From Avidehalobacter sp964569265 (GTDB taxonomy: Bacteria; Bacillota; Dehalobacteriia; UBA4068; UBA4997), in assembly GCA_964569265.1 (NCBI GenBank), contig CAZMTO010000003.1, forward strand, positions 17,424 to 81,423: a DNA stretch of 64,000 nucleotides. The letters run 5' to 3'. The notes beneath the pieces are model-generated. The model was not told where the DNA came from and ran no database searches. It was given only the letters and a program-made list of their open reading frames with translations. Shown one piece after another: positions 44,487 through 51,776 of this stretch. Position numbers and translations under genes: made by a program. Each line of letters opens with the position of its first letter. Within the stretch, counting starts at the first letter, position 1.

Positions 44487-45578
44487 ATGCAAAAAGAAGG
44501 CGAGATAAGAATACCTGCCGGGTGTGCCATATCGTCGATTTTTTCGAGGAGCGGCAAACGCATAGACGGCAGCAAAATTATTCAGTCAATAAAAATTATG
44601 CACGACCGCAGCAACGGTTTGGGCGGTGGCTTTGCCGGCTATGGTATTTACCCGGAATACAAAGACGCCTATGCTTTTCACGTATTTTATGATTCTACCG
44701 AGGCTAAAGACAAATGTGAGGACTTTTTGGAACGCCATTTTGACATCATCAACCTGTCAAAAATTCCGATTCGCAAAAACCCCAACATTACTGACGAACC
44801 GCTTATCTGGCGCTATTTTGTAAACCCGCTGCCCACAAAGTTGGCCGACAGCCAGTTGGACGAGCAGGAATACGTTTTCCGGTCTGTGGTGCGCGTAAAC
44901 GACACTATGCCGGGCGCTTATATTTTTAGCTGCGGCAAAAATATGGGTGTGTTTAAGGCGGTAGGCTTCCCCGAAGATGTTGGCGATTTTTATCGGCTGG
45001 AGGAATACGAGGGATATTCCTGGACGGCACACGGCCGTTACCCCACCAACACACCGGGCTGGTGGGGCGGCGCACACCCCTTTGCCCTGTTAGATAAAAC
45101 CATTGTACACAACGGTGAAATTTCGTCTTATGATGCTAACCGCCGCCATATAGAAATGTACGGCTACCGTTGTAATCTGCTTACCGATACCGAGGTTATA
45201 ACCTACATAGTAGACTTTTTGGTACGCAAGCAGGGGCTTACGCTTGAAGAAATGGCCAGCGTTATTGCCGCACCCTTTTGGTCTACCATAAGCCAAAAAG
45301 AACCCGAAGAGCGCGAGCGTTTGACTTACCTGCGCAATGCCTTTGCCAGCCTGCTTATAACCGGGCCGTTTTCTATTTTGTTGGGCTTTGAAGGCGGCCT
45401 GATGGCCTTGAATGACCGCCTTAAATTACGTTCTATGGTGGTGGGAGAAAAAGACGATATGGTGTATATTGCCAGCGAAGAATCTGCCATACGCATTATA
45501 GAACCGGAGCTTGACCGTATATGGTCACCCCGCGGCGGCGAGCCGGTTATTGTAACGCTGGATACCACCAAACTATAG
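44487..45578 (+). CDS. glutamate synthase, glutamine amidotransferase subunit (archaeal-type split GltB)
   Basis: 363-residue class II glutamine amidotransferase that should release ammonia from glutamine for the FMN subunit encoded next. Family elements: AGCAISSIF with the candidate nucleophile Cys13, the WTAHGRYPTNTPGWWGGAHPF block, IVHNGEISS and TDTEVITYIVDFL. In class II enzymes the nucleophile is the mature N-terminal Cys; here twelve residues precede it, so removal of a short leader must be assumed. The ATG at 44487 follows GGGAG with 8-base spacing; another ATG at 44481 is too close. First gene of a five-gene operon. Confidence 0.88.
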   Translation: MQKEGEIRIPAGCAISSIFSRSGKRIDGSKIIQSIKIMHDRSNGLGGGFAGYGIYPEYKDAYAFHVFYDSTEAKDKCEDFLERHFDIINLSKIPIRKNPNITDEPLIWRYFVNPLPTKLADSQLDEQEYVFRSVVRVNDTMPGAYIFSCGKNMGVFKAVGFPEDVGDFYRLEEYEGYSWTAHGRYPTNTPGWWGGAHPFALLDKTIVHNGEISSYDANRRHIEMYGYRCNLLTDTEVITYIVDFLVRKQGLTLEEMASVIAAPFWSTISQKEPEERERLTYLRNAFASLLITGPFSILLGFEGGLMALNDRLKLRSMVVGEKDDMVYIASEESAIRIIEPELDRIWSPRGGEPVIVTLDTTKL

Positions 45579-45628
45579 GGAAACTTACAAAATTTATAAT
45601 AATTATACAGTAAAGGAAGTAGACGATT

Positions 45629-47134
45629 ATGGCTGTGGATTTTTTCTACCCCGAATATGAGATCGTGCGTGACCCTAACCGTTGTATAGGCTGCGGCGTG
45701 TGTGAACGTCAGTGCGCCAACAAGGTACATTGGCGTGATGATGACAGCGGCCGTATGCTCTGCGACGACAGCAAATGTGTAAACTGCCACCGCTGCGTAT
45801 CACTGTGCCCCACACGTGCCTTAAAAATTGTTAAAAGCGGCAACACCTTTAAGGCAAATTCTAACTGGACTAATAACTATATGAAGGAGATATACCGTCA
45901 GGCAAATTCCGGCGGTGTGCTGTTATCTTCTATGGGCAACCCGGAGCCTTACCCGGTTTACTGGGACAAAATACTTATCAATGCCTCGCAGGTTACCAAT
46001 CCTTCTATCGACCCTTTGCGTGAACCTATGGAAACACGCACCTTTTTAGGCAAAAAACCGACACATATTCAGCGGGACAAGCAGGGGCGGCTGGTGCCCA
46101 ACTTAGAACCGCAGTTAGAGCTGGCACTGCCGATAATGTTCGGCGGGATGTCTTACGGGGCTATAAGCTATAACGCACACGAAGCCCTGGCACGCGCTGC
46201 CGAAGCTGTGGGTACGTTTTATAACACCGGTGAGGGCGGCCTGCATAAGGATTTTTATAAATACGGCAAAAATGCCATCGTGCAGGTGGCGTCCGGCCGT
46301 TTTGGCGTGCATAAAGATTACTTAAACGCCGGCTCGGCTATAGAGATAAAAATAGGGCAGGGTGCCAAGCCCGGCATTGGCGGCCATTTGCCCGGCTTAA
46401 AAATTGTCGGTGATATTTCGGAAACACGTATGATACCCCTTGGCACCGATGCAATAAGCCCGGCACCGCACCACGATATTTATTCTATCGAAGATTTGCA
46501 CCAGTTGGTGTATTCGCTGAAAGAAGCTACCGACTACAAAAAACCGATAATTGTAAAAATTGCTGCTGTGCATAACGTGGCGGCTATTGCCAGCGGTGTT
46601 GCCCGCAGCGGCGCCGATATTATTGCCATCGACGGCTTTAGAGGCGGCACCGGTGCAGCGCCTACCAGAATTCGCGATAATGTGGGGATTCCCATTGAAT
46701 TGGCGTTAGCGGCGGTAGACCAGCGTTTGCGTGATGAAGGTATACGCGGCAACATATCTATTATCTGCGGGGGCAGCATACGCAACAGCACCGATGTTAT
46801 TAAAGCCATTGCCCTTGGTGCCGATGCTGTTTATATTGCTACGGCGGCCCTGCTGGCCCTTGGCTGCCATCTTTGCCGCAGTTGTCATGGCGGCAATTGC
46901 AACTGGGGCATTGCCACCCAAAAGCCCGAACTTGTAAAGCGGCTTAACCCGGATATCGGCGTAGAAAGGCTTACCAACCTGCTGCACGCCTGGGAACACG
47001 AGATAACCGAAATTATGGGCGGTATGGGCATCAATTCTATCGAAGCACTGCGCGGCAACCGTTTGATGCTGCGCGGCATTGGGCTTACCGATCGTGAGCT
47101 TAAAATACTGGGTATTCAGCACGCCGGAGAATAG
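45629..47134 (+). CDS. gltB: glutamate synthase FMN/Fe-S catalytic subunit (archaeal type)
   Basis: 501-residue protein joining two N-terminal [4Fe-4S] ferredoxin motifs (CIGCGVCERQC and CVNCHRCVSLCP, about residues 19-55) to the FMN-binding synthase domain. Synthase motifs: FGGMSYGAISYNAHEAL, NTGEGG, KIGQGAKPGIGGHLPG, DGFRGGTGAAP, and a cluster near the C-terminus, CHLCRSCHGGNCNWGIATQ. It turns 2-oxoglutarate plus ammonia into glutamate using electrons delivered through the ferredoxin domain. This is the archaeal/Thermotoga-type architecture, not the single large GltB of proteobacteria. ATG with AAGGAAG. Confidence 0.94.
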   Translation: MAVDFFYPEYEIVRDPNRCIGCGVCERQCANKVHWRDDDSGRMLCDDSKCVNCHRCVSLCPTRALKIVKSGNTFKANSNWTNNYMKEIYRQANSGGVLLSSMGNPEPYPVYWDKILINASQVTNPSIDPLREPMETRTFLGKKPTHIQRDKQGRLVPNLEPQLELALPIMFGGMSYGAISYNAHEALARAAEAVGTFYNTGEGGLHKDFYKYGKNAIVQVASGRFGVHKDYLNAGSAIEIKIGQGAKPGIGGHLPGLKIVGDISETRMIPLGTDAISPAPHHDIYSIEDLHQLVYSLKEATDYKKPIIVKIAAVHNVAAIASGVARSGADIIAIDGFRGGTGAAPTRIRDNVGIPIELALAAVDQRLRDEGIRGNISIICGGSIRNSTDVIKAIALGADAVYIATAALLALGCHLCRSCHGGNCNWGIATQKPELVKRLNPDIGVERLTNLLHAWEHEITEIMGGMGINSIEALRGNRLMLRGIGLTDRELKILGIQHAGE

Positions 47135-47145
47135 GGGGTAAAGTT

Positions 47146-47574
47146 ATGAAAAAAGTTTATGTGCAGGAAGACTGGTGCCTTGGCTGCCACCTTTGTGAAT
47201 ATGCCTGCGCTTTTGCTAACAGCGGCCAAACCGATATCTGTAAGGCGCTTAAAGGTGTTACAATTAACCCCCGTATCCGCGTAGAAGAAGGCGACGGTGT
47301 TTGCTTTGCCGTAAACTGTCGCCACTGTCCCGATCCTATCTGCCAAAAAAGCTGCATAAGCGGGGCAATTTCGGTAGTAAACGGTGTTGTACATATTGAC
47401 CAGAACAAATGCGTAGGCTGCTATACCTGTGTGCTGGCCTGCCCTTATGGCGCTGTTATGCCGGCCGATAACGGCAAGGTAATGCAAAAATGCGAGCTTT
47501 GTACCCAAAACGGCGGGCAGCCGGCCTGTGTGGCAGCCTGCCCCAACCGGGCTATTGTATTTGAGGAGAGGTGA
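47146..47574 (+). CDS. four-cluster ferredoxin of the glutamate synthase operon
   Basis: 142-residue HycB/CooF-type electron carrier with four cysteine groups: CLGCHLCEYAC, CRHCPDPICQKSC, CVGCYTCVLACP and CELCTQNGGQPACVAACP, enough for four [4Fe-4S] clusters. It probably passes electrons from the flavoprotein encoded next to the FMN subunit encoded before. ATG 11 bases after gltB; its stop overlaps the ribosome site of the next gene. Confidence 0.92.
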   Translation: MKKVYVQEDWCLGCHLCEYACAFANSGQTDICKALKGVTINPRIRVEEGDGVCFAVNCRHCPDPICQKSCISGAISVVNGVVHIDQNKCVGCYTCVLACPYGAVMPADNGKVMQKCELCTQNGGQPACVAACPNRAIVFEER

Positions 47575-47579
47575 GCGGT

Positions 47580-48818
47580 ATGAAATATGTTATTATCGGC
47601 AATTCGGCCGGGGCCATTGGCTGTATAGAAGGTATACGCCGCCACGATACCGACGGGCAGATAGTTTTGGTGGCTGCCGAGCCGCACCATACGTATTCTC
47701 GCCCGCTGATATCGTATCTGTTGCAGGGTAAAACCGACCTGGAGCGTATGAAGTATCGCCCTGATGATTTTTATAAGCAAATGGGGGTAGAAGCCCACCT
47801 TGGGGTTAAGGTATCGGCTATAGATGCCGATAAAAAGTTTATCAAGCTGGGCAACGGTAAAAAAATTACCTACGATAAACTGTTAACCGCCACCGGCAGC
47901 ACACCCTTTGTGCCGCCCACCAAAGGTTTAAACACAGTAGACAGGCAGTTTGGCTTTATGACACTTGACGATGCCCAATGCCTTGATGCCGCGCTTGATA
48001 AAACATCGCGCGTGCTGATAGTGGGCGCCGGGCTTATCGGCCTTAAATGTGCCGAAGGTATTGCCGAAAAGGCAGGGCAGATAACCGTTGTAGATATGGC
48101 TGACCGCGTGCTGAGCAGCATTTTAACCGCCGATGCGGCTGCTATGGTGCAAAAACATCTGGAGGTCCAAGGCATAAAGTTTGTTATGAACAATTATGTG
48201 GCAGAATTTGACGGAAATACTGCAATTTTGGCTAAGGGCGGCAGCCGTCTTGATTTTGATGTGCTGGTGATGGCGGTAGGCGTTAGGCCCAACATTAGCC
48301 TGCTGCAAGCTGCCGGTGCCAAATGTGACCGCGGTGTACTGCTGAACCTGCATTGTCAAACCAGCCTGCACGATGTTTATGCCGCCGGTGACTGCACACA
48401 GGGTTATGATACCGTAAGCGGTGATAATAAAGTGCTGGCCCTGCTGCCCAATGCTTATTTGCAGGGGCTTTGTGCCGGAGAAAATATGGCCGGTGCAGCA
48501 GTTGCCTTTGATACCGGTATGGCAATGAACTCTATTGGGTTTTGGGGGCTGCACATTATGACCGCCGGTGAATATACAGGCAAGGCTATTGTGCATAAAA
48601 CTGCCGACAGCTATAAATGTCTGTATGTAAAGGATAACCGGCTGGTGGGCTATATTATTGTCGGTGATGTTGCCCGTGCCGGTATTTATACGTCACTTAT
48701 ACGCAGCCGCCGCAAGCTTGGCACCGTTAACTTTAAGCTGTTAAAGGATAAACCCCAGCTTATGGCCTTTGGCAAGGGTGAGCGTGCCAAAATGCTGGCC
48801 GCCGGAAAGGAGCAATAA
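47580..48818 (+). CDS. NAD(P)H:FAD oxidoreductase of the glutamate synthase operon
   Basis: 412-residue pyridine nucleotide-disulfide oxidoreductase-like flavoprotein. First dinucleotide fold YVIIGNSAGAIGCIEGI binds FAD; second VLIVGAGLIGLKCAEG binds NAD(P)H; YAAGDCTQGYD is the FAD-contact motif. No redox-active CXXXXC pair is seen, so it resembles NADH:rubredoxin/nitrite reductase-type enzymes. It takes the role of GltD. Start ATG 47580 follows AGAGGTGA by 7 bases; GTG 47571 overlaps the ferredoxin stop and is an alternative. Confidence 0.9.
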   Translation: MKYVIIGNSAGAIGCIEGIRRHDTDGQIVLVAAEPHHTYSRPLISYLLQGKTDLERMKYRPDDFYKQMGVEAHLGVKVSAIDADKKFIKLGNGKKITYDKLLTATGSTPFVPPTKGLNTVDRQFGFMTLDDAQCLDAALDKTSRVLIVGAGLIGLKCAEGIAEKAGQITVVDMADRVLSSILTADAAAMVQKHLEVQGIKFVMNNYVAEFDGNTAILAKGGSRLDFDVLVMAVGVRPNISLLQAAGAKCDRGVLLNLHCQTSLHDVYAAGDCTQGYDTVSGDNKVLALLPNAYLQGLCAGENMAGAAVAFDTGMAMNSIGFWGLHIMTAGEYTGKAIVHKTADSYKCLYVKDNRLVGYIIVGDVARAGIYTSLIRSRRKLGTVNFKLLKDKPQLMAFGKGERAKMLAAGKEQ

Positions 48819-48819
48819 T

Positions 48820-49551
48820 ATGGCTACACTTAATATAGACGCAACAAATATGCATTTTAAAGACCTTAACGCCAAAATACGCGCTGCCCGCAGCCATAAC
48901 ATTGTTATACAAAACTGTATGGGGCAGCGTTATATCGGGGCGGCTTTAAGTCACAAACAGTTAGAAATAAACGGTTTGCCCGGCAACGCAATGGGCGCTT
49001 ATCTTGACGGTTCGACCATTGTGGTAAACGGCAGCACGCAGGAAGCTACCGGCGATACAATGAACGACGGCACCATAATTATCCACGGCAATGCCGGCGA
49101 TGCCACCGGTTATGCAATGCGCGGCGGCCATATTTTTGTACAGGGAAATTCCGGCTACCGTACCGGCATACATATGAAGGAATATAAACATAAGGTGCCG
49201 GTAGTGGTTATCGGCGGGCGCGTAGGCAGCTTTTTGGGAGAATACCAGGCCGGAGGCGTAATTGTAGTGCTGGGCATTGGCCAGCGGGGAGAATTACCCG
49301 TAGGCTATTTTACCGGCACCGGTATGCACGGCGGCAAAATATTTTTGCGCTCTGATTTTGAACCGCAGGGTTTGCCGCCGCAGGTTATATGCAAAGTGGC
49401 TACCGAAGAAGATAAGCAGGCGGTTTTTGCCTATGTTGAAGAATTTTGCAGCTACTTTGGCGGCAGCCCGGCCGAGCTTTTGGCCAAACAGTTTTATGTG
49501 CTTATGCCCAACACCCAAAACCCTTATAAGCAGCTTTATGTAAACAATTAA
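48820..49551 (+). CDS. glutamate synthase GXGXG-domain subunit (GltB C-terminal type)
   Basis: 243-residue right-handed beta-helix protein equal to the C-terminal domain of large GltB. The repeated Gly pattern is clear: NGLPGNAMGAYL, GDTMNDGTIIIHGNAGDATGYAMRGGHIFVQGNSGYRTG, GGVIVVLGIGQRG, GTGMHGGKIFLRSD. It structures the ammonia path between the other subunits. ATG 48820 follows GGAAAGGAG with 7-base spacing, one base after the oxidoreductase stop. Last gene of the operon. Confidence 0.92.
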   Translation: MATLNIDATNMHFKDLNAKIRAARSHNIVIQNCMGQRYIGAALSHKQLEINGLPGNAMGAYLDGSTIVVNGSTQEATGDTMNDGTIIIHGNAGDATGYAMRGGHIFVQGNSGYRTGIHMKEYKHKVPVVVIGGRVGSFLGEYQAGGVIVVLGIGQRGELPVGYFTGTGMHGGKIFLRSDFEPQGLPPQVICKVATEEDKQAVFAYVEEFCSYFGGSPAELLAKQFYVLMPNTQNPYKQLYVNN

Positions 49552-49587
49552 CCGCTGCACAACAATAAAATATAAATAAAACCCCAG

Positions 49588-49680
49588 ATGAATAATGAAT
49601 AATTATTGAACATAGGTGCGGCATTTGCTAAAATATAAGCAGGCCCTTTGGCCTTTGGTTTAATGTTGTTCATTATTCAT
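49588..49680. repeat. 12-base inverted repeat flanking the glutamine synthetase promoter
   Basis: ATGAATAATGAA (49588-49599) and TTCATTATTCAT (49669-49680) are perfect inverted copies on either side of the promoter at 49606-49634. In RNA the right arm would be followed by five U. Confidence 0.6.
49606..49634 (+). promoter_or_regulatory. promoter of the type I glutamine synthetase gene
   Basis: TTGAAC (49606-49611), 17-base spacer, TAAAAT (49629-49634). The leader starts with an AGGCC/GGCCT hairpin at 49641-49654. Confidence 0.7.
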
Positions 49681-49717
49681 TTTTAATTATACGCTAACTT
49701 GATAAGGAGTGTTTAAA

Positions 49718-51025
49718 ATGCTGCGAACTGTAGAAGAAGCGCTGCAATTTGTTGAAGAAAACGACGTAAAATTTATTCGCCTGACATTTTGCGATGTTTT
49801 TGGTGTACAAAAAAATATCTCTATTATGCCCAGCGAACTGCCGCACGCTTTTAAAGACGGCATACCGTTTGAAGCATCGGCGGTGCAGGGCTTTATGAGC
49901 AACGAATCTGCCGAGCTGTTATTGTTCCCCGACCCTAACACGCTGGCATTTTTGCCGTGGCGGCCCAGCACCGGCAGGGTAGTAAGGGTATTTTGCAATA
50001 TCTGCTACCCGGATGGCCGACCTTTTTTAGGCGATGGCCGTTTTATGCTTAAACAGGCTATGAAGCGCCTTAAAGCTGCCGACCTGGAATGTAAGCTGGG
50101 TACAGAATGTGAATTTTATCTGCTGGAGCTTAACGAGGACGGATCGGTTTCTCGCAGGCCCAACGACCACGCCGGCTACCTTGATGTAGCCCCGTTGGAT
50201 AAAGGTGAGGATGTGCGCCGACAAATTTGTCTGTATTTGGAAGAAATGGGCATACAGCCCAAAACGTCACACCACGAACGCGGCCCGGGGCAAAACGAAA
50301 TTGACTTTAATGCCAGCGCCCCGATGACGGCGGCTGACGATTTTTTAAGCTTTAAAACCGTGGTAAAAACGGTGGCCAATTATAACGGCCTGTATGCGTC
50401 TATGCTGCCCAAGCCCTTTGAACGCCAGTATGGCTGCGGCCTGCATACGCACTTTTTTCTGTATCGCAACGGGCGCAACATTTTTGAAGCCGACAGCCCC
50501 GAACAGGCTACTGCACGGCATTTTATAGCGGGCATTTTAAACCGTATATGTGAAATTACGCTGTTTTTAAATTCTCTTACCAATTCTTACGCGCGTTTTG
50601 GCAGTTTTGAAGCCCCGGCCTACATCAGTTGGTCAGATACCAGCCGGTTTCAGTTGGTAAGCTTTCCGATATCGGCGGCAAAATCGGTGCATATGGAATT
50701 ACGCTCGCCGGATTCCTGCTTAAACCCGTATTTGGCCTTTGCCCTGTTGCTAAACGCCGGGTTAGAAGGTGTAGAGCAAAAGCTGCCCTTAACCGAGCCG
50801 CTTAAAAGCGATGAAGTACCGGCAAACAACGGCCGCTTTGCCAGCCTGCCCAAAAATTTAGGAGAGGCCATAGCCGCCGCTGAAGGCAGCGATTTTGTCC
50901 GTTCGGTGATAACCGACGATATTTTGCAGTTGTTTGTAAATGCCAAGCGAGAAGAATGGCAGCAGTATGTTTCGGCAGCCGACCCGGCAGCGGTAGAAGA
51001 ACAGCTTTATTTTGGTGTATATTAA
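49718..51025 (+). CDS. divergent type I glutamine synthetase-like enzyme
   Basis: 435-residue member of the glutamine synthetase I fold. Metal and ATP motifs are present: GTECEFYLLE, HHERGPGQNEIDF, and the C-terminal ELRSPDSCLNPYLAFA. Two usual blocks are altered: the histidine loop reads GCGLHTHFFL rather than the common GSGMHXHXS, and the NRSALIRIP-like stretch reads TSRFQLVSFP, losing one arginine. True glutamine synthetase and gamma-glutamyl-amine or related ligases are both possible. ATG 49718 is 8 bases from AAGGAG; an in-frame GTG at 49709 overlaps it. Own promoter; an ANTAR regulator follows after 27 bases, a pairing known from clostridial glnA-nitR. Confidence 0.85.
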   Translation: MLRTVEEALQFVEENDVKFIRLTFCDVFGVQKNISIMPSELPHAFKDGIPFEASAVQGFMSNESAELLLFPDPNTLAFLPWRPSTGRVVRVFCNICYPDGRPFLGDGRFMLKQAMKRLKAADLECKLGTECEFYLLELNEDGSVSRRPNDHAGYLDVAPLDKGEDVRRQICLYLEEMGIQPKTSHHERGPGQNEIDFNASAPMTAADDFLSFKTVVKTVANYNGLYASMLPKPFERQYGCGLHTHFFLYRNGRNIFEADSPEQATARHFIAGILNRICEITLFLNSLTNSYARFGSFEAPAYISWSDTSRFQLVSFPISAAKSVHMELRSPDSCLNPYLAFALLLNAGLEGVEQKLPLTEPLKSDEVPANNGRFASLPKNLGEAIAAAEGSDFVRSVITDDILQLFVNAKREEWQQYVSAADPAAVEEQLYFGVY

Positions 51026-51052
51026 CAGCAACACAGAAGGGAGGCGGTGGCA

Positions 51053-51625
51053 GTGGACTCTGTTTTAATAGTATCAACCGAAAAGGGCCAGCGTGCTTTG
51101 GTGCAGCTTTTGGGCACACGCTTTGCCGCCGCCAAGCTTACTATTGCGGCCAGCGGCAACGAAGCCAGACGCCTGATGTTAAAGCAGGATTTTAATCTGG
51201 TAATTATAAACGCCCCGCTTACCGACGAAACCGGGCAGGATTTGGCACTGGCAGCAGCACATCAATCAGCAGCCGGGGTAATGTTGCTGATAAAAGGGGA
51301 TGGCCATAACCTGCTGCAACCAAATTTGTCGGATTATGGCATTATTGTGTTAGAAAAACCCCTGAACCGTATGGTTATGGAGCAGGCGCTTACCCTTATG
51401 CAAATAACCGGTGACCGTTTGGTAAAATTGCAGGCGGAAAACCGCCGCCTGGAGCGCAAGCTTGACGAGCTGCGGCTGGTATCGCGGGCAAAATGCCTGC
51501 TTATAGCCAACAGGGGTCTTGCCGAAGAAGAAGCCCACGCCTACATTGAGCATTTGGCTATGGACAGACGCGAAACCAAAAGAACCGTTGCCGAAGCAAT
51601 TATTGAAAGCTACCTGTCAGATTAA
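51053..51625 (+). CDS. ANTAR-domain RNA-binding regulator with pseudo-receiver domain (NitR/AmiR-like)
   Basis: 190-residue regulator. The C-terminal ANTAR domain is clear (RAKCLLIANRGLAEEEAHAYIEHLAM, then TVAEAIIESY); such domains bind paired hexaloop hairpins in mRNA leaders and stop transcription termination. A coiled coil (about 120-145, LQAENRRLERKLDEL) links it to an N-terminal receiver-like domain. That domain lacks the phosphorylation site: the Asp position reads Asn (LVIINAP) and the acidic pair near the start reads Ser-Thr (LIVSTE), while the Lys of EKP remains. It therefore probably responds to protein or ligand binding. GTG 51053 is 8 bases from AAGGGAGG. Targets may be glutamine synthetase leaders nearby. 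Confidence 0.88.
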   Translation: MDSVLIVSTEKGQRALVQLLGTRFAAAKLTIAASGNEARRLMLKQDFNLVIINAPLTDETGQDLALAAAHQSAAGVMLLIKGDGHNLLQPNLSDYGIIVLEKPLNRMVMEQALTLMQITGDRLVKLQAENRRLERKLDELRLVSRAKCLLIANRGLAEEEAHAYIEHLAMDRRETKRTVAEAIIESYLSD

Positions 51626-51663
51626 ATCAGCATTTGCCAAATTTGGTGCAATGCTGATTTTTT
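51624..51663 (+). terminator. terminator after the ANTAR gene
   Basis: AAATCAGCATT (51624-51634) pairs with AATGCTGATTT (51650-51660), then TTT. It begins inside the stop codon. Confidence 0.85.
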
Positions 51664-51678
51664 GTTGGGCAATATCAG

Positions 51679-51707
51679 TTGATTTTATAGGCGTTTTCCG
51701 TTATAAT
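51679..51707 (+). promoter_or_regulatory. promoter of the aldehyde dehydrogenase gene
   Basis: TTGATT (51679-51684), 17-base spacer, perfect TATAAT (51702-51707). Confidence 0.75.
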
Positions 51708-51732
51708 ATAAATCAGCGCAATTTTGCATAAA

Positions 51733-51753
51733 CAGCGGCAATGCCGGCCGCTG
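51733..51753 (+). other. leader hairpin of the aldehyde dehydrogenase mRNA
   Basis: CAGCGGC pairs with GCCGCTG around a seven-base loop AATGCCG, 9 bases before the ribosome site. Loop and outer stem resemble the glnN hexaloop hairpin (CAGC-AACGGC-GCTG), but the loop is one base longer and no terminator follows. Confidence 0.55.
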
Positions 51754-51776
51754 CAATATACTGGAGGACATTTAAA

